A stretch of 64,000 bases of DNA from Algoriphagus sp. GTDB lineage: Bacteria; Bacteroidota; Bacteroidia; Cytophagales; Cyclobacteriaceae. Each line of letters starts with the position of its first letter. Positions within the stretch are counted from its first letter, which is position 1. Of this stretch, positions 26,571 through 33,730 are shown piece after piece. The notes under the pieces were generated by a model. It was not told the origin of the DNA and ran no database searches. It worked only from the letters and a program-made list of their open reading frames with translations. The DNA lies in assembly GCF_030694375.1 (NCBI RefSeq), contig NZ_JAUXYL010000020.1, forward strand, positions 372,001 to 436,000, written 5' to 3'. The position numbers and the translations under genes are program-made.

Positions 26571-27072
26571 TTTCTTTTTATTGCCGTATTTAAATGATTA
26601 CGGTATTGTAAATTGGGTTTTTTTAATCCTCCTGGTACGTTTTGAAAATTTTGGTCAATATAGTGTTGTCGGTTTTCTCTCTATAAATACAGTTTGGTTT
26701 TCTAGTTCGGGTAACTCAAATATAACTTTATTTCGACAATGCATTATCTCAATCCCATCTTCCAGGAATCATCCATCCGTCTCACTTCATAAGTATCCGA
26801 TCCTATGTACCAAAGTTGGCCTTAGCAGGAGTGATGTCCGGTGCGGACGGAATCATCTACGAATCACATGAGATTCCAGAGAAAGCCTATTCGGATGGAC
26901 AGCAGACTTTGGACTTTGCACAAAGCGCGAGATTGGCTGGATCAGGGAGATTTTTGCTAAACGAAAAATTTTCGAGTTGATTCAATATTGATAGAACACT
27001 GGAGTTAAATTAATTGTTTCCGCCTAGTTCAAAACAAATTCGGTTTTTGTTACTGTCAAGATTAATTATTAC
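26571..27072. other. Non-coding stretch around aroF fragment 3
   Basis: Apart from aroF fragment 3, this 500-bp region holds the upstream region of peptide gene 1, including a TACGTTTTGA word at 26636-26645. That word recurs at 28561-28570 upstream of peptide gene 2. I see no intact gene. Confidence 0.6.
26762..26987 (+). pseudogene. Fragment of the aroF 3' end, copy 3
   Basis: About 75 codons match the end of AroF. IRSYVPKLALAGVMSGADGI is followed by IYESHEIPEKAYSDGQQTLD and FAQSARLA, then, after a small deletion that shifts the frame, IREIFAKRKIFEL. Over the best-matching 100 bases nearly all differences from aroF fall at third codon positions. There is no start codon or barrel. It is the left border of the second propeller/peptide cassette. 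Confidence 0.9.
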
Positions 27073-28164
27073 TTAATTCATTATGTTTGAAATGTCATAT
27101 TTGTAAAACTCATCCGAGTGTACGTCAAAAGTGTAGAGTTCTTTATTGATGAAATCAATATCAAATGAAGTAATATGGCTTTCCATTTTTAATTCCATCA
27201 ATGGGTTCCCATCCCAATCGAAGACTAGAATGGATGGAAATTTTTTTCTATTCATTTGATAATTGATCTCTTTTTCGTTGATATGAATAACAGCAAAGTA
27301 GTTTTTAAAAACTCGTAAGCCATCGAAAGTTCTTGTTCTATTCCACATATTTGTTCTTTGGATTGTATTGATATTGAAAGGATTATTCCCTATACAAATT
27401 GATTTTGAGAACGATCCATCCAAAGAATAAATGTTTAAATAATTTAATCCTACCGGCATTTCTACTATTTTTTTATTTATATTGCTATATTTTGTTATTG
27501 TTGACAAAATATTAATGTCTTCACCTTCCATTAATGAAGAGTTATTCAGCAATTCCATAAATTTCGGTATAGCTAAAGTTCCATTCTTGTAAATTTGCCT
27601 AATTTGACGACTAGGGGAATATTCAAATTTCTTTATGAAAAATGTAGTACTATCGATCATTGCAAAATTAAATAGAAAAGGAAGAATAGAATCATTGAGA
27701 ACCTCGAGGTCTAATGTTCTTTGCTCAACTGACTTGTCAATATCAAATTTTAATATTCTTCCTTTTTCAAAGTCGTAAAGGTAGGCTATCAATTGATTAT
27801 TTTCTCGAATAATAGAATTATTGCTTGCTACACTTGGACTTTGCATAAATTCTAAGGGACCTTCGCCTATCTTAAGATATTTTCCTAGGTCATTGTAATT
27901 TGGAAGAGAAAGAATTGTCCAAATACCATCATTTCTTGTGGTATAGATAATCAAAGTACTGTCGTATATAGCAAAATTTCTAATTCCAATAATGTCTATT
28001 TCTGGCTTTGATTTGTCAACTAGATGATAGGTTTTAGGAAACTCTGTAATATTAACTATTTGATCAAAAGCCATGAAATTTGGTTCGTCATTATTAGAAA
28101 AATTACAACCTACTAAAAATAGTAGTATTAATAATTGTGAATAAATTAAATTCATTGTCTTCAT
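27073..28164 (-). CDS. 6-bladed beta-propeller lipoprotein (cassette 2)
   Basis: The 363-residue protein has a lipoprotein signal with lipobox LVGC (Cys20). Propeller-like repeats follow: FAIYDSTLIIYT, KYLKIGEGPLEFMQSPS, LIAYLYDFEKGRILKFD, LNIYSLDGSFSKSI and SILVFDWDGNPLMEL. It is related in layout, not closely in sequence, to the product of cassette 1. It is probably anchored to a membrane and exposed to periplasm or surface; function unknown. It lies downstream of peptide gene 2, with a stem-loop between. Very AT-rich compared with flanking housekeeping genes. Confidence 0.87.
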   Translation of the reverse strand: MKTMNLIYSQLLILLFLVGCNFSNNDEPNFMAFDQIVNITEFPKTYHLVDKSKPEIDIIGIRNFAIYDSTLIIYTTRNDGIWTILSLPNYNDLGKYLKIGEGPLEFMQSPSVASNNSIIRENNQLIAYLYDFEKGRILKFDIDKSVEQRTLDLEVLNDSILPFLFNFAMIDSTTFFIKKFEYSPSRQIRQIYKNGTLAIPKFMELLNNSSLMEGEDINILSTITKYSNINKKIVEMPVGLNYLNIYSLDGSFSKSICIGNNPFNINTIQRTNMWNRTRTFDGLRVFKNYFAVIHINEKEINYQMNRKKFPSILVFDWDGNPLMELKMESHITSFDIDFINKELYTFDVHSDEFYKYDISNIMN

Positions 28165-28181
28165 ATGTTTTAAATAAATTT

Positions 28182-28224
28182 AAATAAAAGGGGATGTAAA
28201 ATTAATTACAGTCCCCTTTTATTT
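28182..28224 (-). terminator. Intercistronic stem-loop between peptide 2 and propeller 2
   Basis: A 13-bp outer stem (28182-28194 with 28212-28224, CCCC core) and a 5-bp inner stem (TGTAA / TTACA) close a 6-base loop, with one bulged base. It starts right after the peptide stop. It could act as a partial terminator or RNA-stabilising element giving more peptide than propeller mRNA; the U-run is weak. Confidence 0.6.
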
Positions 28225-28506
28225 TTATCCTGCACATTTACTTTTGCCTGACCAAAAGGATGGTTTGCTATTGCTTGCATAACTACATGATCCGCAATAC
28301 AATGTTTGAACTCCTTCTTGGTAAGTAATCGTGTCCCAACATTCTATTTGGCCAGTTCCTCCACTTGAAGAACTTGATTGTGCCAAAACAGCATTATCAA
28401 TTTTGATAAAAGGATCCTCCAGACTCACCTTCACATTAAAGAACAGTGCCATAAAGAATACCCCTATGGCAAGAGGTTTTGCGATTTTTTTGATCAGTAA
28501 TTTCAT
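28225..28506 (-). CDS. NVEALA-like exported cysteine peptide (cassette 2)
   Basis: The 93-residue precursor has a basic N-terminus (MKLLIKKIAK), a hydrophobic core at about 11-29, and the motif NAVLAQ at 38-43. That motif corresponds to the NVEALA box of Bacteroidota short peptides. A Ser/Gly linker precedes a tail with Cys56, Cys71, Cys74 and Cys91, in the spacing CWDTIT...LYCGSC...KC usual for the family. It is probably exported and disulfide- or metal-stabilised. The family function is unknown. It is first gene of a two-gene unit with the propeller lipoprotein. Confidence 0.82.
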   Translation of the reverse strand: MKLLIKKIAKPLAIGVFFMALFFNVKVSLEDPFIKIDNAVLAQSSSSSGGTGQIECWDTITYQEGVQTLYCGSCSYASNSKPSFWSGKSKCAG

Positions 28507-28611
28507 GATATTAGTTTTTAAATGTGATTGTTTTGAAATAAGGTTGTTTCGTTACCCCGATACGTTTTGATTTTCCTGATTGAAGTATCAAAAGTGAATT
28601 TTTATCCTAGG

Positions 28612-29598
28612 TCATGCTTTCCTCCTTTCTGTTTGGAGTGAAATGACTTTTTCTACCTGTTGGTAATCCTGTGATAAATTCAAGTTGGTTTTGGATATCA
28701 GATAGGCGGGACGCTGACTCACCTCCCGGTAGATTTTTCCGATATATTCTCCGATCACTCCCAGGACAATCAGCTGGATGCTGGACAGAAAAACGATACT
28801 AGCCACCAATGATGCCCAACCCGGCACCGTCATGCCCAGAAAAACGATGCTGATGGCATAGACTCCATATCCAAAGGCAAGAAATGCAAAAACTATTCCC
28901 AGGGCCAAAGCCATCCGCAGCGGTTTGATACTAAGTGAGGTGATCCCATTACTTGCCAGGTTCAACATTTTGGATAGGCTGTAGCGGGTGCTACCGGCCA
29001 GTCTTTTTTCTTCCGTATAGTTGACGGTGGCTTGGGAATACCCTACCCAGGAAAAAACTCCTCTCAGGTAGAGATTCTGACTGGAAATCCCCCGAATAAC
29101 ATCTGCCACTTGCCGGTCAAAAAGTCTAAAATCCGCCCCATGGGGTACAATGGGATATTCTGCCAACCAGGATAATATCTGATAATAGGTTTTTGATGTC
29201 CACCGCTTTAAAAAGACGGGCTGCCCTTCATTTTTACTTATTGCGGTTACGACCAGCCTTCCTTCCTGCCATACGGCAATCATCTCAGGAATCAATTCGG
29301 GTGGTTTTTGCATATCCGCATCCAAAGTCACGATGCAGTCGCCTTGGGCATGGTCTATCCCGGCTTTGAGGGCGGCCTGATGTCCGAAGTTTCTGGAGAA
29401 ACTCAAGAAGGAAATCCGGTCGTCCAAAGTGGCAGCCACTTCCATTTCCTGTTGGGTCGTGTCCGTACTCCCGTCGTTGATCAGGATGATTTCAAAGGAA
29501 TATCCGACCAAAGCATCTTCGATTCGTTGGATTAATACCGGAATATTTTCTGCCTCATTGTAGCAGGGGACGACCACGGAGATTAAAAAGTCAGTCAT
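28612..29598 (-). CDS. Family 2 glycosyltransferase, membrane-bound (dolichol-phosphate-mannose synthase type)
   Basis: The 328-residue protein has a GT-A domain: VVPCYNEAENIPVLIQRIE at the start, the DGSTD motif, VTLDADMQKPPEL with the metal-binding DAD, and the ARG-rich acceptor loop. Two C-terminal membrane segments follow (about 228-258 and 263-290). Such enzymes transfer a sugar to a polyprenyl phosphate, as do GtrB and ArnC. The start overlaps the next upstream gene by 8 bp, so the lipid-linked sugar may be used by that membrane protein. Confidence 0.93.
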   Translation of the reverse strand: MTDFLISVVVPCYNEAENIPVLIQRIEDALVGYSFEIILINDGSTDTTQQEMEVAATLDDRISFLSFSRNFGHQAALKAGIDHAQGDCIVTLDADMQKPPELIPEMIAVWQEGRLVVTAISKNEGQPVFLKRWTSKTYYQILSWLAEYPIVPHGADFRLFDRQVADVIRGISSQNLYLRGVFSWVGYSQATVNYTEEKRLAGSTRYSLSKMLNLASNGITSLSIKPLRMALALGIVFAFLAFGYGVYAISIVFLGMTVPGWASLVASIVFLSSIQLIVLGVIGEYIGKIYREVSQRPAYLISKTNLNLSQDYQQVEKVISLQTERRKA

Positions 29599-30958
29599 GC
29601 TCGATCAGGTTAAAGAGTGGTTCAATTGGTTCTGCTTCTTGTCTTTTTTCGATCAGTTCGATCACATTGGATTTCGTGGATTCGCTGTCTTTCCATTCTG
29701 CGGTTCTGAGATTTGTCTGCACTCCCAAAAAGATCAACCAAACCAAAGCTCCAAGCAGGATGAAATTTCGGTTTTTTGATTTGTAGGAGGTAATCCAAGT
29801 TTGTCCCACACCAACCAAGACCCAAGCCAATCCGATCACACTGAGGTACATATACCGGTCTGCGGTGATGACCGGTCGGGGGAGGGGAATGATATGCAGC
29901 ACTAGCGTCAAATTGACTAGAAAGAACAGAAAACCGAAAACCACGATCGAATTCCCTTTTTTATATTGCTCCCAAACAAAATAGCCAATGATCCCCGCCA
30001 GAAGGATGTACCCCCAATAGTGAAGGGGAAGGGCTTCTCCCGGGGACATCGGATAGGGATGGAAGAAGTACAGTTTGGCTGGTGCTAGAAACCGAAATAC
30101 ATATTCCACCAGGCTATGGAAAGCAAAAGCAATTCGATGGTACATGGGATAGCCGGCCTCCTGCTGAATCCCACCGGGCGTATTGATCCATGTAAAATAC
30201 AGGAAGCCCAAGGCGAGTATAAGGAACGGAAATTTTTCTAGGACTTCTTTGGAAGAAAATAGGGGTCTCCAAGTCAGTCCTGTAAACCGTCCCCATGCAA
30301 AATCGATAAGCAGCAAATTGAGTGGCAGGATAAGGGCTTGTTCTTTGGATGCAAATCCAAAAACATAGGCTGTAGTAGTCAAAATCAACCAGATTGGCCT
30401 GTTATCATGAATGTATCGCAGATATGACCAGATTGCGGTTAATGTAAATAAGCCGTAAAGGATGATTTTGGAAGCACTGATCCAAGCGACGGATTCCACT
30501 TGAAGGGGATGAATGGCAAAAATTAATGTCGCCAAAAACGCAAGGATTTGAATCTCAAATGAACTTAGGCTTGGTGAAAATCTGGAAAAAATGGAAGTAG
30601 AAATGCTAAAGACCAAGGCGGAATTGAGGAGATGAATAAGGAGGCAAGTCACGTGAAAGGCACTGGCGTTCATTCCTACCAGCCGATGGATCAATAAATA
30701 AAATAAGGAGTTGACAGGAGAATACTGTCGCTGCCAAAAATGAGTGAAATGAAAAAAAATTGTCTTGAGCGAATCATCTAAAATCAAAGGATTATCTAGC
30801 ACCTGCCATGTATCATCCCAAGCCAGTTGAAAACTGTTGAAGAACGTGGGGAAATACGCAACAACGGAAATGATCCCAAGCAACACAATCACCATAGCGC
30901 GGTTGAGATATACCGATGTGTTTCTAAAAGATAATTTTAAAGAGTTGATGATTTCCAT
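29591..30958 (-). CDS. Polytopic membrane protein, probable GT-C glycosyltransferase
   Basis: The 455-residue protein has about ten membrane helices. It begins with a loop holding AWDDTWQVLDNPL after the first helix, an acidic motif typical of GT-C enzymes that take sugars from polyprenyl phosphate. HVTCLLIHLLNSALVF and FASKEQALILPL resemble TMTC/PMT-type proteins. Overlap with the GT2 gene suggests that the pair makes and uses a lipid-linked sugar. The exact acceptor is unknown. Confidence 0.75.
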   Translation of the reverse strand: MEIINSLKLSFRNTSVYLNRAMVIVLLGIISVVAYFPTFFNSFQLAWDDTWQVLDNPLILDDSLKTIFFHFTHFWQRQYSPVNSLFYLLIHRLVGMNASAFHVTCLLIHLLNSALVFSISTSIFSRFSPSLSSFEIQILAFLATLIFAIHPLQVESVAWISASKIILYGLFTLTAIWSYLRYIHDNRPIWLILTTTAYVFGFASKEQALILPLNLLLIDFAWGRFTGLTWRPLFSSKEVLEKFPFLILALGFLYFTWINTPGGIQQEAGYPMYHRIAFAFHSLVEYVFRFLAPAKLYFFHPYPMSPGEALPLHYWGYILLAGIIGYFVWEQYKKGNSIVVFGFLFFLVNLTLVLHIIPLPRPVITADRYMYLSVIGLAWVLVGVGQTWITSYKSKNRNFILLGALVWLIFLGVQTNLRTAEWKDSESTKSNVIELIEKRQEAEPIEPLFNLIEHD

Positions 30959-31002
30959 CTCAAAAATTTTGATTGGTTAAAAATAAGAGAAGAATGTTTT
31001 TA

Positions 31003-31032
31003 AAAATCGGACAAAATCGGACAAAATCGGAC
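31003..31032. repeat. Three tandem copies of a 10-bp word AAAATCGGAC
   Basis: Exact 10-bp direct repeats lie about 45 bp upstream of the GT-C gene start, within its probable promoter region. They could be helical-phased regulator sites or slippage-prone repeats. Confidence 0.7.
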
Positions 31033-31193
31033 AAGCTGAATTTATCTGGGTCTCTTCAAAGGGTAATTCAAGAATCATCAATAAATAAATCAATAGGCCG
31101 AAATCGTTTTCGTTATTTTCTTTTTTTGTTTTTCAGATTATTTAGTTAATCTTATCTTGGTATATTTTATAGTTGAACACAAACTTTTTTCAA

Positions 31194-31364
31194 ATGACCC
31201 AAAAAGCCAAATCCCGTCAGGAAATCGCCGAAGAGTTTGGAATTTCTGCCAAAACACTTTTCCGGTGGATGCTAAAAGAGAATATTCAGATTCCTCAAGG
31301 ATTAATTTCTCCCAAGGATCAGGAATTGATTTATAAGAAATTTGGGAAAGTAATTAGTAAGTGA
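31194..31364 (+). CDS. Small helix-turn-helix protein, 56 residues
   Basis: The short protein contains a clear HTH: SRQEIAEEFGISAKTLFRWM at about 7-26. A short basic C-terminal tail follows. The ATG at 31194 is chosen; the frame is open to a TTG seven codons earlier. It resembles the DNA-binding part of transposase or Mor-type regulators but is complete as a small protein. The role is unknown. Confidence 0.6.
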   Translation: MTQKAKSRQEIAEEFGISAKTLFRWMLKENIQIPQGLISPKDQELIYKKFGKVISK

Positions 31365-31460
31365 CTTTGCAAATTTTTTTTCCATACTTTTTCGGGAAAT
31401 CTTTTGACCTTTTGTGAAAATAAAATTGTCGATTGAAGAACAGCTTCTTAAATTCACGTC

Positions 31461-31514
31461 ATGAATCCGACACCAAGAACCTACGTACATCATTCCTATC
31501 GTCTCCTCCATTGA
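31461..31514 (+). CDS. Candidate leader peptide of the phhA (his) transcript
   Basis: This is a 17-codon frame, ATG 31461 to TGA 31512-31514, encoding MNPTPRTYVHHSYRLLH. It has three His and two Tyr codons in its last ten positions. It ends directly before the regulatory segment 2 of a terminator/antiterminator structure upstream of phhA. The HHSY codons (31488-31499) overlap segment 1. The layout parallels the trp leader peptide in this window. Stalling at Tyr or His codons would favour read-through into phhA and perhaps the his genes. Translation is not proven by the sequence. Confidence 0.7.
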   Translation: MNPTPRTYVHHSYRLLH

Positions 31515-31586
31515 GGGAATAGGAATGCTTTGGTTTTTGCTGAAGAATTAAAAAGGCCTATTCCATTGCTGGTGTAGGCCTTTTTT
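31492..31586 (+). promoter_or_regulatory. Attenuator upstream of phhA with competing 1:2, 2:3, 3:4 pairings
   Basis: Segment 1 ATTCCTAT (31492-31499) pairs perfectly with segment 2 ATAGGAAT (31519-31526). Segment 2 GGAATAGG (31516-31523) pairs perfectly with segment 3 CCTATTCC (31557-31564). Segment 3 overlaps the left arm of a terminator, AAAAGGCCTA (31551-31560) with TAGGCCTTTT (31575-31584). Each pair excludes the next, as in classic amino-acid attenuators. The leader stop codon is 1-2 bases before segment 2. Confidence 0.75.
31551..31586 (+). terminator. Intrinsic terminator in the phhA leader
   Basis: A perfect 10-bp stem with a 14-base loop is followed by T6 in total. It lies about 120 bp upstream of phhA with no complete gene before it except the 17-codon leader. 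Confidence 0.85.
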
Positions 31587-31606
31587 GGTTTAACCACTCA
31601 AAGGTT

Positions 31607-31670
31607 ATGCTGCTTCTCCAGAAGCAGCATTTCGGTTCGATTTTAAAGTCCTGCTTCTGGAGAAGCAGGA
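31607..31670. promoter_or_regulatory. Two related palindromes upstream of phhA
   Basis: A perfect 24-bp palindrome (31607-31630, arms containing GCTGCTTCT, centre CC) and a perfect 22-bp palindrome (31649-31670, arms CTGCTTCT, centre GG) are separated by 18 bp. Their arms are nearly identical, so arms of one can also pair with arms of the other. They lie after the terminator and 35 bp before phhA. They may be operator sites or mRNA structures. Confidence 0.6.
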
Positions 31671-31704
31671 CAAAACAGTAGAGAATTATAAACCCAAGTA
31701 TAAA

Positions 31705-32496
31705 ATGACTGAAAAACCCAAAGACTGGGTCTTTACCGACCCGAGATTAAAAGAGTTGAAGCAGGATTATGCTGCTTACACGGAGGAAGATTTTAAAGTT
31801 TGGAGGATTCTATTCGAGCGGCAGATGCCTAATCTTCCCAAAGCAGCCTCTGAGGCATATTTGGAGGGAATAAAGACGGTGAAATTTGCCGCTGACCGAA
31901 TTGCCAATTTTGAAGAACTTAACGAGATCCTTTCCAAAACCACCGGATGGAAGGTGCAGGTTGTGCCAGGGTTGATTGATGATGATTTGTTTTTCGGTTT
32001 GCTGCACAACAAGCGTTTTCCTTCTTCTACTTGGCTCCGCAAAATGGAACAGCTCGACTACCTCGAGGAGCCGGATATGTTTCACGATGCCTTTGCCCAC
32101 ATGCCGCTTTTGGTCAATCAGCATTATGTTGATTTCCTCGAAAATCTCTCTGGAATTGCATTGAAGCATATTCAGAACCCATGGGCGATTCAGTTGCTGA
32201 GCAGGATTTACTGGTTTACGATTGAGTTTGGACTGATCCGTGAACATGGGGAATTGAAAGTTTACGGAGCTGGAATCTTGAGTTCTGCTGGAGAGACGAA
32301 GTTTTCACTTTCCGACGAACCCAAGCACTTCCCTTACGATGTCCGTCAAATTATGAGTACAGAATACTGGAAAGATCGCTTTCAGGATAAATATTGGGTG
32401 ATCGACAGCTACGAGCAGCTTTTTGAATCTCTGCCTGAGATTGAAGAAGTGTTGGTGGAGATGCTGGCAAATAAGACGCAAGATGCTAGACAATAG
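31705..32496 (+). CDS. phhA: Phenylalanine 4-monooxygenase
   Basis: The 263-residue pterin-dependent iron enzyme converts phenylalanine to tyrosine. The facial triad is visible: His127 and His132 in MFHDAFAHMP and Glu174 in YWFTIEFGLI. The active-site segment GAGILSSAGE is also present. Bacterial length, with no ACT regulatory domain. It lies downstream of a leader-peptide attenuator and upstream, on the same strand, of a small unknown gene and hisH-hisA-hisF-hisIE. Confidence 0.97.
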   Translation: MTEKPKDWVFTDPRLKELKQDYAAYTEEDFKVWRILFERQMPNLPKAASEAYLEGIKTVKFAADRIANFEELNEILSKTTGWKVQVVPGLIDDDLFFGLLHNKRFPSSTWLRKMEQLDYLEEPDMFHDAFAHMPLLVNQHYVDFLENLSGIALKHIQNPWAIQLLSRIYWFTIEFGLIREHGELKVYGAGILSSAGETKFSLSDEPKHFPYDVRQIMSTEYWKDRFQDKYWVIDSYEQLFESLPEIEEVLVEMLANKTQDARQ

Positions 32497-32555
32497 ACTT
32501 TAGATTCTCTGGTCTTGGATTGAACTACTTATTAGGCACTTATAAAGGATGAAAG

Positions 32556-32894
32556 ATGACTGATTATGAATCTGAAAAAAAGTTGAAATTAATTGGTGAC
32601 TTGGTAAGTAATTCAAGAAGGATTTTAAGTAATGAAATAGCATTTCCTTTGGGAATTCACTTAATGTCTAAAATTTTCAGATGGATCAATGATATCGAGC
32701 CATTAGATTTTAGCTCAAATGACTTTTTTGAGTATGAAAATCAGCTAGACACTTATCCTTTAGGGACAGATAGGTTAAAATATGATATTGATAAACTGAT
32801 TCAATATGAAAAGGAAATAAGTGAGTTGAATGAAATGTACCGACCGAAATTGATGCGATTATGCAAAGAGATAATAAATAAGTTCAGTACTTAA
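32556..32894 (+). CDS. Small unrecognised protein, 112 residues
   Basis: This is a mostly helical, charged soluble protein without signal peptide or known motif. It has a central aromatic stretch (KIFRWINDIEPLDF) and ends with two helices. It lies between phhA and hisH on the same strand with spacers of about 60 and 90 bp. AT-richer than both neighbours. I do not recognise it. Confidence 0.6.
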   Translation: MTDYESEKKLKLIGDLVSNSRRILSNEIAFPLGIHLMSKIFRWINDIEPLDFSSNDFFEYENQLDTYPLGTDRLKYDIDKLIQYEKEISELNEMYRPKLMRLCKEIINKFST

Positions 32895-32986
32895 ATAATC
32901 CCAATTTATCATTTTAATTATAAATCAGATCTTAATATTCCTTCTTCCAGTCTTGAATCTTGTGTCTAAAGTCTAGCTTCTAAAAA

Positions 32987-33583
32987 ATGAAAATCGCAAT
33001 AATCAAATACAACTCTGGAAATGTCCAATCGGTCCTATACGCGCTTGAGCGATTGGAGGTGGAAGCTGAATTGACGGATGATCCGGAGAAAATTCATGCC
33101 GCCGACAAAGTAATCTTTCCCGGTCAGGGAGAGGCAAGTACTGCCATGTCCTACCTCAAAGCCCGAAAACTGGATCAGCTGATCAAAGAGTTGAAGCAGC
33201 CATTTCTGGGGGTTTGTCTGGGTTTGCAATTGCTTTGTGAGCATTCTGAGGAGAACGATACCGAGTGCTTGGGGGTCTTTCCGGTGAAAGTGAAGCGCTT
33301 TATTCCCGAAAATTCTCAGGAATTCAAAGTGCCGCATGTGGGTTGGAATGAACTGGAAAACTTGGCTCAGAATCCCTTGCTAACCGACTTGCCTGCCAAT
33401 CCCTTTGTGTACTACGTGCATAGCTTTTACGCAGAGTTGAGCGAATTCACGATTGCTACCACCCATTACATTCACGATTTCACAGCGATTTTGCACCGGG
33501 ATAATTTCTGGGCGATTCAGGCTCACCCTGAGAAAAGTAGTGTGGTGGGAGAGAAACTGTTGGCGAACTTCCTTAGGATTTGA
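32987..33583 (+). CDS. hisH: Imidazole glycerol phosphate synthase, glutaminase subunit
   Basis: The 198-residue class I glutaminase supplies ammonia to HisF. MKIAIIKYNSGNVQSV starts the fold, KVIFPGQGEA forms the oxyanion strand, GVCLGLQLL holds the nucleophilic Cys, and the His/Glu pair is in IQAHPEKS. It is followed after a 147-bp repeat-type spacer by hisA. Confidence 0.97.
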   Translation: MKIAIIKYNSGNVQSVLYALERLEVEAELTDDPEKIHAADKVIFPGQGEASTAMSYLKARKLDQLIKELKQPFLGVCLGLQLLCEHSEENDTECLGVFPVKVKRFIPENSQEFKVPHVGWNELENLAQNPLLTDLPANPFVYYVHSFYAELSEFTIATTHYIHDFTAILHRDNFWAIQAHPEKSSVVGEKLLANFLRI

Positions 33584-33599
33584 TAAGCTCAATTTGTGA

Positions 33600-33729
33600 A
33601 AAGTTCGAATTACGAAATACGAAATACGAGCTACGAAGTCTTTTGAAATGTTTAGACTCAAAACTAGGGAAACCTTACAACCTTCTAACCTTACAACTTT
33701 CCAACATTTTCCAAATCTTCCAATCCAAT
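33600..33729. repeat. Short-word repeat spacer between hisH and hisA
   Basis: The first part is built of ATTACGAAATACGAAATACG words (33610-33640). The second is pyrimidine-rich with CCTTACAACC, TTCTAACC, CTTTCCAAC words (33670-33729). No gene. Same style as the trpB-trpA and trpA-aroF spacers. Confidence 0.6.
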
Positions 33730-33730
33730 A

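Noticed and set aside
26566..26871. Plus-strand 101-codon open frame
   Set aside because: It runs through the upstream region of peptide gene 1 and into aroF fragment 3 in the wrong frame; it is a chance frame.
31003..31032. CRISPR-like repeat array
   Set aside because: The units are 10 bp with no spacers and no cas genes are near; it is a simple tandem repeat.
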